Shown here piece by piece: positions 14,663 through 22,005 of a stretch of 27,082 nt of DNA. The stretch is from Deltaproteobacteria bacterium (GTDB lineage: Bacteria; Desulfobacterota_B; Binatia; Bin18). Made by a program: the position numbers and the translations under genes. Below the pieces are notes generated by a model, which saw only the letters and a program-made list of their open reading frames with translations, did not search any database and had not been told where the DNA came from. Numbering within the stretch: the first letter of the stretch is position 1; the number at the start of each line of letters is the position of its first letter. The DNA lies in NCBI GenBank assembly GCA_012271025.1, contig JAAXHF010000496.1, forward strand, positions 1 to 27,082, given 5' to 3'.

Positions 14663-16084
14663 GTGCAACACCCCAGCGAAACCCTACGTCAGGAAGCCCG
14701 GACGCTTGGAGACCTGAAAACGGCGGGTTATCAGGTCCTTTCCGTACGCGAAGAGATGCGGACCAATCTGCTGCGTATGCTCGCGGTGGACGACCAGCTC
14801 CTGCCCGGTATTATCGGCTATGAAGACAGCGTGATTCCGGATATCGAGAACGCTGTCCTGGCCGGCCATCACATGGTGTTCCTGGGCGAACGGGGCCAGG
14901 CCAAGTCACGGATTATTCGCGGCCTGATCTCCTTGTTGGACCCTTACGTGCCGATCATCCGGGACGCCGAGATTCCGGAGAACCCTTTTGTTCCGATCTC
15001 GCCCCAGGGCCGGCGGCTGGTGGCCGAGCGGGGTGACGAGGTGGAGATCGCGTGGCTGGAACGCGAGGAACGCTACGCCGAAAAGCTGGCCACCCCGGAT
15101 GTTGCGGTGGCCGACTTGATCGGCGAGGTTGATCCGATCAAGGTTGCCGAAGGGCGCTATCTGTCCAACGAGGAGACCGTGCACTACGGGCTCATTCCCC
15201 GCACCAACCGCGGTATCTTTGCCATCAATGAACTGCCCGATCTGACCGAAAAAGTCCAGGTCGGGCTGTTCAATCTGATGGAAGAGAAAGACGTTCAGAT
15301 CAAGGGCTTCAAAATCCGCCTGCCGGTCGATGTGATGATTGTGGCCAGCGCCAACCCGGAAGACTACACCAGCCGGGGGCGGATTATTACCCCGCTCAAA
15401 GACCGCTTTGATGTCCAAATCCGGACCCATTACCCGCGCTCGCTCGACCATGAGATTTCGATCATGGAACAAGAGGCCACGATTTTTCCGCGCGGCGAAC
15501 GGGTGTTCCAGGTGCCGCAGTTCATGAAGGAGATTCTGGCCCAGCTGACCATGGAGGCGCGCAATTCGAGCGAGATCAACCAAGCCTCGGGGGTCAGCGT
15601 CCGGGTGACGATCAACAATTTTGAGAGTCTGCTCAGCAACGCCGAGAAACGCGCCGTGCGCCTCGGTGAGACGGACGTGGTACCCAGGATCAGCGACCTG
15701 CACGCGTTGTATCCCTCGACCGCCGGCAAGATTGAGCTGGAGTACTCGGGCGAGGAGAAGAAAGACGGCGAGATCATCGAGCGGCTGATCAGCCGAGCGG
15801 TGCAAAAGGTGTTTGATCAACACCTGAGCGTCGAAGGCTTGGCCCCGGTTGTGGACCATTTCAAGAATGGTTGGGGCGTCGAGATTTCGGATGGCATGGC
15901 GGCCGAGGACTATGTGGAAAGTCAACACACGATCACCGGGCTGGCCGATGGGCTCAAAATCCTGGGGGTGGATTCGCAACCGAGTCTGATTGCTGCGGCG
16001 ACCGAGTTCATCCTCGAAGGCCTCCATCTGCACCAGAAACTCAATAAAGAGAGCGAAGGCGGGCGCGCGACCTATCGGGCCTAG
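14663..16084 (+). CDS. MoxR/magnesium-chelatase-like AAA+ ATPase paired with a VWA protein
   Basis: A 473-residue AAA+ protein. Walker A is GERGQAKS (75-82), with the MoxR-like Ala instead of Gly before the lysine. Walker B is GIFAINELPDL (184-194), where N189-E190 replaces the usual D-E. Sensor 1 is VASANPEDYTSRGR (227-240), followed by ITPLKDRF. The segment EKLATPDVAVADLIGEVDPI (140-159) fits the ChlI/BchI branch. I recall the mycobacterial Rv0958 family as the closest named relative (from memory). Such ATPases work with VWA-domain partners to remodel proteins or insert metals; the substrate here is unknown. The start is GTG, 8 bp after the ihfB-like stop. The VWA gene follows after 60 bp. 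True magnesium chelatase is unlikely, since no ChlH or pigment genes are visible. Confidence 0.88.
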   Translation: MQHPSETLRQEARTLGDLKTAGYQVLSVREEMRTNLLRMLAVDDQLLPGIIGYEDSVIPDIENAVLAGHHMVFLGERGQAKSRIIRGLISLLDPYVPIIRDAEIPENPFVPISPQGRRLVAERGDEVEIAWLEREERYAEKLATPDVAVADLIGEVDPIKVAEGRYLSNEETVHYGLIPRTNRGIFAINELPDLTEKVQVGLFNLMEEKDVQIKGFKIRLPVDVMIVASANPEDYTSRGRIITPLKDRFDVQIRTHYPRSLDHEISIMEQEATIFPRGERVFQVPQFMKEILAQLTMEARNSSEINQASGVSVRVTINNFESLLSNAEKRAVRLGETDVVPRISDLHALYPSTAGKIELEYSGEEKKDGEIIERLISRAVQKVFDQHLSVEGLAPVVDHFKNGWGVEISDGMAAEDYVESQHTITGLADGLKILGVDSQPSLIAAATEFILEGLHLHQKLNKESEGGRATYRA

Positions 16085-16093
16085 CCGCCCCTC

Positions 16094-16115
16094 AGGTCCG
16101 GGATTCTCCCGACCT
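16094..16115 (+). terminator. Hairpin between the AAA+ and VWA genes
   Basis: AGGT (16094-16097) pairs with ACCT (16112-16115) and CGGGA (16099-16103) with TCCCG (16107-16111). This makes a nine-pair stem with one bulged C and a TTC triloop. No clear U-tract follows, so it is at best a weak or partial terminator. It could instead be an RNA-processing or stability element that sets the ratio of ATPase to VWA protein. Base pairing is seen; the role is inference. Confidence 0.35.
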
Positions 16116-16144
16116 TGTGGCTAGGCCCAGCACAGGCTCACGGC

Positions 16145-17743
16145 ATGATCACCATACGTTATACCGCCTGGGACGGGAGTCAGCGGGTCCAGCTGTCTGC
16201 CGACAAGGTCTTCCAGGAGTTGGCCGACCATCTGTCGGCCACCGATGACATGCGCCAGGCCATGGACAAACTCATGCGCCAGGGCGTGGAGGGGGAGAAT
16301 GACGAAAAGCTCAAGGGCTTGGACGACCTGGTCCGCGACCTGCGTGAGCAGATGCGCGAGCGCTACCGCCAGGCCAATCTGGACTCGTCCTTGGACGAGA
16401 TGCAGGACAAGCTGAATCAGATCCTGAACCAGGAGCGCAACACGCTTCAGCAGCGCCGTCCGCAGAAGCCCGAGTTGCAGAAAAACGAGGAGTTTCTCGA
16501 CCGGCTGCCCCAGCGGATGAGCGATAAAATGGAGAAGCTCAGCCGCTATCCGTTCGAGGACGAAGCCGCCCAAGAGGCGTTTGACGAACTCATGCAGGAG
16601 TTCGAGAACATCCGTTCTCTGGAGGACTTTCAGCGGCGCTATAACGATTTGTTTAACGGCCCCCAGTCACTGACCTATGACGAGGCCCTCGACCTGATGA
16701 AAGAGATGACCCAGCTGCAGGAGATGGAGCAAAACCTGCTGTCGGGCCAGCCCGAGAAAATCGATCCCAGCATGCTCCAGGATATGCTCGGCCAGGGCGC
16801 ACTCCAAGACTTCGAGAACCTGCAACAGATGCAGGCGTTATTGCAGGAGGCCGGGTTTGTCATCCCTCGCGAAGGGCGCTTGATGCTGTCGCCCAAGGGC
16901 ATCCGACGCATCGGCCAGTTGGCGCTCCAGGACATTTATGCCACCCTGCTCCGGGACCGCTCCGGCGCCCACGCCGCCGACCACCGGGGGATTGCCGAGA
17001 TCAAGGTCAACGAGACCAAGCCCTACGCCTACGGCGATCCCTTCCATCTCGATCTGGTCGGCACCCTCAAAAAGTCGTTGACGCGCCACGGCAGCGGGGT
17101 GCCGCTGCGCATCCAGCCCGACGATTTTACGGTGTATGAAACCGATCACGCGACGACCACCTCGACCGTCCTGTTGCTCGATATGAGTTGGTCGATGAGC
17201 TGGGAGGGACGCTTCGCCGCAGCCAAAAAAGTGGCCCTGGCCCTGGAGAGCCTGATTCGGACGCGCTATCCGCGCGACTATTTTGCCATCGTCGGTTTCT
17301 TCACCCGGGCGGTTGAGCTGAAAGTCAAGGATCTGCCCGAAGCCAGCTGGAATATGGGCGATCCGTTCACCAATCTGCAGGATGGCATTCGCCTGGCCTC
17401 AGACCTGATTCATCGCCATCCGAGCCAGAACCGACAGATCATTGTGGTGACCGACGGACAGCCGACGGCCTATTTTTCTCACGGTCGGCTGTACTGTGAG
17501 TGGCCCTTGTCGTTTGGCGGAATCAGCATGCGGGCCGCCCAGGAAACGCTCCGAGAGGTCGAGCGGGCCACCCAGCGCGGGGTGACGATTAATACGTTCA
17601 TGCTCGACGACAGCCCCAGCCTGCGGGCCTTTGTGGAGAAAATGACCCAACTCAACCGGGGTCGGGCGTTCTATACCCGGCCCGACAGCCTGGGAGAATA
17701 TCTGCTGGTCGATTACGTGTCGAAGAAGAAAAAGAAACTCTAA
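16145..17743 (+). CDS. VWA-domain protein, partner of the AAA+ ATPase
   Basis: A 532-residue protein in two parts. Residues 1 to about 260 are charged, helical and rich in Gln, Glu and Met, with likely coiled coils and no signal peptide. The C-terminal third is a von Willebrand factor A domain with a complete MIDAS: D346-M-S348-W-S350, T409 in DPFTNLQDG and D437 in VVTDGQP. The protein should bind Mg2+ and a partner. Immediate downstream position after the AAA+ gene fits the MoxR-VWA and ChlI-ChlD type of two-component machines. The ATG at 16145 is preferred; a TTG start at 16115 would begin on the base of the intergenic hairpin. The end is Lys-rich (KKKKKL). Substrate unknown. The gene converges on the ferritin-like gene with 8 bp between stops. 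Confidence 0.87.
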   Translation: MITIRYTAWDGSQRVQLSADKVFQELADHLSATDDMRQAMDKLMRQGVEGENDEKLKGLDDLVRDLREQMRERYRQANLDSSLDEMQDKLNQILNQERNTLQQRRPQKPELQKNEEFLDRLPQRMSDKMEKLSRYPFEDEAAQEAFDELMQEFENIRSLEDFQRRYNDLFNGPQSLTYDEALDLMKEMTQLQEMEQNLLSGQPEKIDPSMLQDMLGQGALQDFENLQQMQALLQEAGFVIPREGRLMLSPKGIRRIGQLALQDIYATLLRDRSGAHAADHRGIAEIKVNETKPYAYGDPFHLDLVGTLKKSLTRHGSGVPLRIQPDDFTVYETDHATTTSTVLLLDMSWSMSWEGRFAAAKKVALALESLIRTRYPRDYFAIVGFFTRAVELKVKDLPEASWNMGDPFTNLQDGIRLASDLIHRHPSQNRQIIVVTDGQPTAYFSHGRLYCEWPLSFGGISMRAAQETLREVERATQRGVTINTFMLDDSPSLRAFVEKMTQLNRGRAFYTRPDSLGEYLLVDYVSKKKKKL

Positions 17744-17751
17744 CTGACGCC

Positions 17752-18312
17752 TCAGTCCGCGTCTTCCGTTATCTTCTGCAGCGCCCGTTGCTCGTCCGCC
17801 ACCATCTCGGCAAACACCTCCTCTTCGAGCGTTCGATAGCGCTCAAGGACGGCCGCGACTCTGTCCTGGCCCTCGTGTTCGGCCATCCGGGCCAGTTTTT
17901 CAGACACCCAGTCGAGGTGGCGTTTCTCATCCTCCTGGAGTTCGTCAAGGACTTTGCGGGTGGCGGCGTCCACCTCGGGCCGGACGGCGTGCTCTTCGTA
18001 GCGCTTGCGCGAGCGTTCTTCGACCACATAGGTCAGGGCGAGCAGGTCGAGCAACTTTGAGGGCAGGCCGATCTTGCGGCGCAGATGGCGATGATAGCCG
18101 TTGTCAATGCGGACCGGGACGCCACCCAGGGCCCGAATCCGTTCGGTCCACAGCCAGGCGTGCTTGGTTTCGTCGGCCAGATGCCGGGAGAGTTTCTCTT
18201 GCAGACGGGGGTCGTCCATGCGGTTGATCAAGCGCAGAATGAGGTCGGCGCCGCGCAGTTCGGCCTCACGGTAGTAGTTGAACAGGAGAATATCGTAGGC
18301 GTTTTTGTCCAT
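17752..18312 (-). CDS. Ferritin-like di-iron protein, function unknown
   Basis: A 186-residue, all-helical protein with the four-helix di-iron ligand pattern: E16 or E18 in YYREAELRGA, E48-x-x-H51 in HLADETKHAWLW, E98/E99 in VVEERSRKRYEEH, and E129-x-x-H132 in LQEDEKRHLDWV. This matches ferritin-like/rubrerythrin-fold proteins, without a rubredoxin domain or cysteines. A role in iron handling, peroxide reduction or an oxygenase reaction is possible but not shown. It is probably cytoplasmic. The ATG at 18310-18312 follows the HAD gene by 57 bp on the same strand, so they may share a transcript. The Shine-Dalgarno candidate GAGGAG is about 14 bases upstream, which is distant. Confidence 0.8.
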   Translation of the reverse strand: MDKNAYDILLFNYYREAELRGADLILRLINRMDDPRLQEKLSRHLADETKHAWLWTERIRALGGVPVRIDNGYHRHLRRKIGLPSKLLDLLALTYVVEERSRKRYEEHAVRPEVDAATRKVLDELQEDEKRHLDWVSEKLARMAEHEGQDRVAAVLERYRTLEEEVFAEMVADEQRALQKITEDAD

Positions 18313-18369
18313 GGTGGTGTCTCTGACTCCTCATAGCCGAACCGTCCGGCCCAGGGCAAGCTGTGCGGC

Positions 18370-19128
18370 TCAGTCGGGGGCGACCTCCATGAGCCGGTCG
18401 ATGCAGGCGTGTAGCTCGGTCAGGCTGCTGATCTCATATTCCGCTCGAGTATCCCCAAGCTGGTGTTGAAGCTGGGCCGGCAGGTCGGTGATGGCGAGGC
18501 GTTTGCGGTTCAGCCATACGCCGTGAATCCCGACCGCCTGGGCACCGGCAATATCGTGCAGCAGCGAATCGCCGACATGCACGACCTGCTCGGGCCGGCA
18601 ACCCGCCTCCTCAAGCGCGGCCTCAAAGATGGCCGGATGGGGCTTGCCGCGCGTGAACTCGCCGCCAACAAAAATGGTGTCAAAAAACGCTTCCAGTCCG
18701 CTGGTGCTGACTTTGGTGCGTTGCATGGCTGGCGCACCGTTGGTTAACAGGCTGAGCTGGAAGCGCTGGCTCAGGCGGGACAGCAACGGCACGACATCAG
18801 GAAAGGGCCGGCAGTGACGGAGGCGGTGTTGCCAGTACACGGCTGCGGCCTCGCGTTCTACCGTAGGATCATGGCAGCCCCATTGCCCCAGGGCTTCTTG
18901 CCACACCGCCATGAGCATGGCCTCGGGCGAGGACAGGTGGCGCAGGTAGCGGTCATAGTCGCCCCAGGCCGTTTCTGAGGCCCGGCGGTAGGTCTGAATG
19001 AGATCCGGGGTCGGAATGTCGGGCCACCGCCGGCGTATGATCGCGCAGGCGTGATCGAGCGCTTCCTGAATGGAATCACCGTCATCGGCCAGCGTTCCGT
19101 CAAAATCAAAAAAAATTGCGCTGAGCAT
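18370..19128 (-). CDS. HAD-superfamily phosphatase (subfamily IA)
   Basis: A 252-residue haloacid-dehalogenase-fold hydrolase. Motif I is FFDFDGTLADD (nucleophile D8, acid D10), followed by a helical cap at about 15-105. Motif II is LLTNGAP, motif III the lysine in RGKPHPAIF, and motif IV VGDSLLHDIAGAQ. This arrangement is typical of YjjG, phosphoglycolate phosphatase and N-acylneuraminate-9-phosphatase-like enzymes, which remove phosphate from small metabolites. The exact substrate is not predictable. A glycolate-oxidase-like gene is encoded divergently 262 bp away, so phosphoglycolate is an attractive but unproven substrate. The ATG at 19126-19128 begins directly at motif I, as usual. Confidence 0.9.
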   Translation of the reverse strand: MLSAIFFDFDGTLADDGDSIQEALDHACAIIRRRWPDIPTPDLIQTYRRASETAWGDYDRYLRHLSSPEAMLMAVWQEALGQWGCHDPTVEREAAAVYWQHRLRHCRPFPDVVPLLSRLSQRFQLSLLTNGAPAMQRTKVSTSGLEAFFDTIFVGGEFTRGKPHPAIFEAALEEAGCRPEQVVHVGDSLLHDIAGAQAVGIHGVWLNRKRLAITDLPAQLQHQLGDTRAEYEISSLTELHACIDRLMEVAPD

Positions 19129-19236
19129 GGGTCACAGGTAGGCAGTTCGTGCTTCGTCGGCGTATCGTGCGGCTGCCTGTGGGGCTGTATTGTGCGCTTT
19201 CTGCGTGGCTTATGCAATTGTGGTGGCCGCGAAGCT

Positions 19237-19265
19237 TTGGTCTCGACCAGCTTGCGTGCTATACT
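19237..19265 (+). promoter_or_regulatory. Sigma70-like promoter upstream of the FAD oxidoreductase
   Basis: TTGGTC (19237-19242), a 17-bp spacer and TATACT (19260-19265; 5 of 6 to consensus) form a candidate promoter in the 262-bp divergent gap. The -35 box is weak (3 of 6). A start near 19272 would give a leader of about 119 nt containing the hairpin at 19332-19361. I see no RNA family I can name in this leader. Confidence 0.4.
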
Positions 19266-19331
19266 CCCCCGCGCGTGACACGGAGTGTGGCTGATGAGCT
19301 GTCGAACCGACACCTGGGGCTCTGCGTTGAG

Positions 19332-19361
19332 GCTGGCCACGGCGGCGAAGGCTTGGCCAGC
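19332..19361 (+). promoter_or_regulatory. Perfect 8-bp inverted repeat in the oxidoreductase leader
   Basis: GCTGGCCA (19332-19339) and TGGCCAGC (19354-19361) are exact inverse copies separated by 14 bases. The repeat lies about 20 bases upstream of the GGAGGGAGG ribosome-binding site. It could be an operator or an mRNA hairpin. Only the symmetry is certain. Confidence 0.4.
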
Positions 19362-19390
19362 GGGCAGTGCCGAAGAGCGAGGAGGGAGGT

Positions 19391-20767
19391 ATGTCTCTGG
19401 TTCATGAGCTGAGTAGCCTCCTGCCCGCAGCGCGCATCTCGACACGGGTCGCCGACCTGGAGGCGGCCGCAGGGGATGAATCGGCGTGTCAGCCGGTCCG
19501 GCCCGATGTGGTCGTCTGGCCGCTGTCTACCGACGAGGTCAGCCGTGTGGTCGGCTATGCCTGGGCCCACGGAGTACCGGTTACCGCACGTGGGGCGGGT
19601 TCGAGCCTGGAGGGCAATCCGATTCCGGTCCGGGGTGGGATTGTGCTCGACCTGTCCCGCATGGATGCGGTCGTTGAGGTTCATCAGGAAGATTTACAGG
19701 TCAGCGTCCAGCCCGGCATTGTGTATAACCGGCTGAATGAGCAGCTCAAACCGTGGGGTCTGTTTTTCCCGCCGTCGCCCGGTGGCAGTTCGGATGTGGC
19801 GACGATTGGCGGGATGGTCGCCAACAATGCCAGCGGTATCTATTCGGTCAAATACGGTGGCACGCGCGAGCATGTGAAGGCCGCCACGGTTGTCACTGGG
19901 ACCGGACACGTCCTGGAACTCGGCACCCGGAGTCGCAAAACCTCCTCCGGCTATCATCTGCTGGGTCTGGTGGTTGGCTCGGAAGGAACGCTGGCGATTG
20001 CCACCCAGCTGACGCTCTCCCTGGCCGGCCTGCCTCAGGACCGCAAACAGGGCGCCCTGACCTTTCCGACCGAAAAGGATGCGGCCACGGCTATTGCGAC
20101 GATGATGCGCTATGGCGTGGATCTGGCTGCGGTCGAATTTCTTGATCGGCGCTCCATCGTTGCCCTCAACCGCTACCGCGGGTTTGGTTTGGAGGAGCAG
20201 CCGTCGCTGTTTCTTGAGGTCCACGGTACCCCGGACTCGGTTGACGCTGTCTTTGAGACCGCCCAAGCCGTGTGTGAAGAGCAGGCCGGGCGGGTGATTG
20301 TCCTGCCCGACGGACAGAACCCGTGGGACGTGCGGCATTTTACCACCCGGGCGATTCAGGCGCTGAAACCCGAGGGCAAAACGATCCGCACCGATATGGG
20401 TTTTCCCCTCTCGCGTCTGCCCGAGGTGGTCGAACACAGCTATGCCATTGCCGAGCGCCACGGGGTTGTACTGCACACCTTTGGCCACGCCGGGCTTGGC
20501 ATTTTGCACGCCCTGCTGCGCGAGGACCCGGCCGATACGCAGCGCTGGGCAGTGGCTCAGCGGGCCAAAGACGAGATGGTCGGATTTGTGTTGTCAGTCG
20601 GCGGGACGGCCTCGGGTGAGCACGGCATCGGGTTGGGCAGTCAGAAGTATGTCGCCCAAGAGCACGGCTCCAGCCTCGCACTGATGAAGCAGATCAAGCA
20701 GGTGTTTGATCCCAAATACATCCTGAACCCGGGCAAGATCTGGCCGGGCGAGGGCGTAGGCGGCTGA
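19391..20767 (+). CDS. FAD-binding oxidoreductase, glycolate oxidase GlcD / D-lactate dehydrogenase type
   Basis: A 458-residue flavoprotein. The N-terminal PCMH-type FAD domain shows TARGAGSSLEGNPIPVRGG (65-83), PGGSSDVATIGGMVANNASG (130-149) and VVGSEGTLAIATQL (194-207). The C-terminal FAD-oxidase domain shows the metal/substrate histidine in HTFGHAGLGILHALL (H366) and GTASGEHGIGLGSQKY (405-420), then FDPKYILNPGKIW. It should oxidise a D-2-hydroxy acid such as glycolate or D-lactate to the 2-oxo acid. No glcE or glcF is adjacent, so it is either a stand-alone dehydrogenase or its electron-accepting subunits lie elsewhere. The ATG at 19391 directly follows GGAGGGAGGT, which decides this start over the TTG-type start at 19367. 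Confidence 0.92.
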   Translation: MSLVHELSSLLPAARISTRVADLEAAAGDESACQPVRPDVVVWPLSTDEVSRVVGYAWAHGVPVTARGAGSSLEGNPIPVRGGIVLDLSRMDAVVEVHQEDLQVSVQPGIVYNRLNEQLKPWGLFFPPSPGGSSDVATIGGMVANNASGIYSVKYGGTREHVKAATVVTGTGHVLELGTRSRKTSSGYHLLGLVVGSEGTLAIATQLTLSLAGLPQDRKQGALTFPTEKDAATAIATMMRYGVDLAAVEFLDRRSIVALNRYRGFGLEEQPSLFLEVHGTPDSVDAVFETAQAVCEEQAGRVIVLPDGQNPWDVRHFTTRAIQALKPEGKTIRTDMGFPLSRLPEVVEHSYAIAERHGVVLHTFGHAGLGILHALLREDPADTQRWAVAQRAKDEMVGFVLSVGGTASGEHGIGLGSQKYVAQEHGSSLALMKQIKQVFDPKYILNPGKIWPGEGVGG

Positions 20768-20786
20768 GCAGCCTCGATGCGAGGTC

Positions 20787-20816
20787 TTGTCGAGCGGGGC
20801 TGGGCCGCAGTATGAT
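20787..20816 (+). promoter_or_regulatory. Sigma70-like promoter for the amidohydrolase gene
   Basis: TTGTCG (20787-20792), an 18-bp spacer and TATGAT (20811-20816) match the consensus at 4 of 6 and 5 of 6 positions. They sit in the 93-bp gap after the oxidoreductase. The leader would be about 38 nt and contains the strong ribosome-binding site AGAGGAGGG (20848-20855), five bases before the ATG. Confidence 0.45.
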
Positions 20817-20860
20817 CCAGAGTCTGGAGATTCTATCGTCATCCATAAGAGGAGGGTCGT

Positions 20861-21970
20861 ATGGCACAGTATACGCTCATTTCCGCTGACTCGCATATGT
20901 GCGAGCCGCCCGACATGTGGGCCGAACGGATCGATAAGCAGTATCGGGACCGGGCTCCGCACTCGATTCACGGCCACGAGGGCAAAGAGGGCGAGTTCTT
21001 CACCTGTGAGAATATCACCCCGATTCCCATGGCTGGGGCGTTTGGCGCTGGGGTCACGGCCGAAGAGCTGCCCAACCATAACACAAAGGGCTTTGCCGCC
21101 GCACCGGCCAGTGTGTGGGATCCGGCCGAACGCCTCAAAGAACAGGATCGAGACGGAGTGGCGGCCGAGGTGCTGTACACCACGTTCGGCATGATGCTGT
21201 ACGGCTTGGACGACGCTGGCCTGCGGGGTGCCTGCTTCCGGGCCTATAACGACTTTGTGGCCGAGTATTGCAGTTATAATGCCGACCGGCTGGTCGGTGT
21301 CGGGCTGGTGACGCTCGAAGATATTGACGCCGGCGTGGCCGAACTCAAACGGTGTGCCGACAAGGGCCTGCGGGGAGCGATGATCTGGGCCTCGCCACCG
21401 GATGAACGGCCGTATGGCCACCCCGACTACGATCCGTTCTGGGCCGCCTCCCAGGACCTGAATATGCCCCTGTCGCTCCATATTCTGACCGGACGGGGAG
21501 GAACCGGGATCAACTTCAACAAATTCCTGACCTCGTATATGTCCCTGCCGGCCGAGATTCAGCGTACCCTGTCGATCATGATATTTGGTGGGGTGTTTGA
21601 ACGCTTCCCCAAACTCCAGATCGTCTCGGCCGAGAATGACGTGTCCTGGATTCCGCACTTTCTGTACCGGCTCGACCACGCCTATGACCGCTTCCGGCAT
21701 TTCGAGGGAGTGAACCTGTCCATGCTGCCGAGCGAGTATATGAAGCGCAACGTGGTCGCCACCTTCCAGTTCGAGCAGGCCACGGCCGATTTCACCCGTC
21801 AGCTGTTTGGCGCCGAACGCATCATGTGGTCGTCGGACTATCCCCACACCGACTCGACCTGGCCGCACTCGCGTGAGTTCATTGACGAGGCATTCAAGGA
21901 TATGCCCGAGGAGGACATCCGGAGGGTGGTGGGTGGAAACGTCGCCCGCATTTATAGCGTGAACGTGTAG
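20861..21970 (+). CDS. Amidohydrolase-2 family metal-dependent hydrolase (ACMSD-like)
   Basis: A 369-residue TIM-barrel protein of the amidohydrolase 2 family, which includes aminocarboxymuconate-semialdehyde decarboxylase and other decarboxylases of aromatic acids. The N-terminal metal motif is SADSHMCEP (D10-x-H12). H207 lies in PLSLHIL, a further metal/catalytic segment is VSAENDVSWIPHFLYRLDHA (255-274), and the late aspartate D326 lies in WSSDYPHTDSTWPHS. It may hydrolyse or decarboxylate a ring-cleavage or aromatic acid intermediate; the substrate is unknown. Start and ribosome-binding site are unambiguous. It ends in a convergent arrangement with the epoxide hydrolase, with a GC-rich hairpin between them. 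Such proteins are numerous in uncultured soil, marine and sponge-associated bacteria, which fits the general flavour of the region. Confidence 0.9.
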   Translation: MAQYTLISADSHMCEPPDMWAERIDKQYRDRAPHSIHGHEGKEGEFFTCENITPIPMAGAFGAGVTAEELPNHNTKGFAAAPASVWDPAERLKEQDRDGVAAEVLYTTFGMMLYGLDDAGLRGACFRAYNDFVAEYCSYNADRLVGVGLVTLEDIDAGVAELKRCADKGLRGAMIWASPPDERPYGHPDYDPFWAASQDLNMPLSLHILTGRGGTGINFNKFLTSYMSLPAEIQRTLSIMIFGGVFERFPKLQIVSAENDVSWIPHFLYRLDHAYDRFRHFEGVNLSMLPSEYMKRNVVATFQFEQATADFTRQLFGAERIMWSSDYPHTDSTWPHSREFIDEAFKDMPEEDIRRVVGGNVARIYSVNV

Positions 21971-21979
21971 GGGAGGACA

Positions 21980-21995
21980 GGGGCGGGTTCGCCCC
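21980..21995. terminator. GC-rich hairpin between convergent genes
   Basis: GGGGCG (21980-21985) pairs with CGCCCC (21990-21995) across a GGTT loop, within the 35-bp gap between the amidohydrolase and epoxide hydrolase stops. No U-tract follows on either strand, so it is not a canonical intrinsic terminator. It may act bidirectionally with a termination factor or protect 3' ends. Confidence 0.4.
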
Positions 21996-22005
21996 CGCTC
22001 CGTTG

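Noticed and set aside
5244..17743. Possible defence island or mobile element around the AAA+/VWA genes.
   Set aside because: Flanking genes are all housekeeping, composition looks uniform, and no integrase, transposase, repeats, nuclease or toxin partner is present.
14663..17743. Magnesium chelatase subunits I and D for chlorophyll synthesis.
   Set aside because: No ChlH/BchH or porphyrin-pathway genes are present, the Walker B differs, and the VWA protein lacks the inactive AAA domain of ChlD.
19285..19313. Hammerhead-ribozyme-like core: CTGATGA at 19291-19297 followed by GAA at 19304-19306.
   Set aside because: The flanks GTGTGG and CCGACAC pair with each other instead of forming separate stems I and III. 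The stem II candidate is a single pair, and the A after GAA is missing. Most likely chance.
19149..19412. An 87-residue open frame with a hydrophobic stretch in the gap before the FAD oxidoreductase.
   Set aside because: No ribosome-binding site, no family resemblance, and it runs into the oxidoreductase gene in another frame. The promoter-like and hairpin features fit a leader better.
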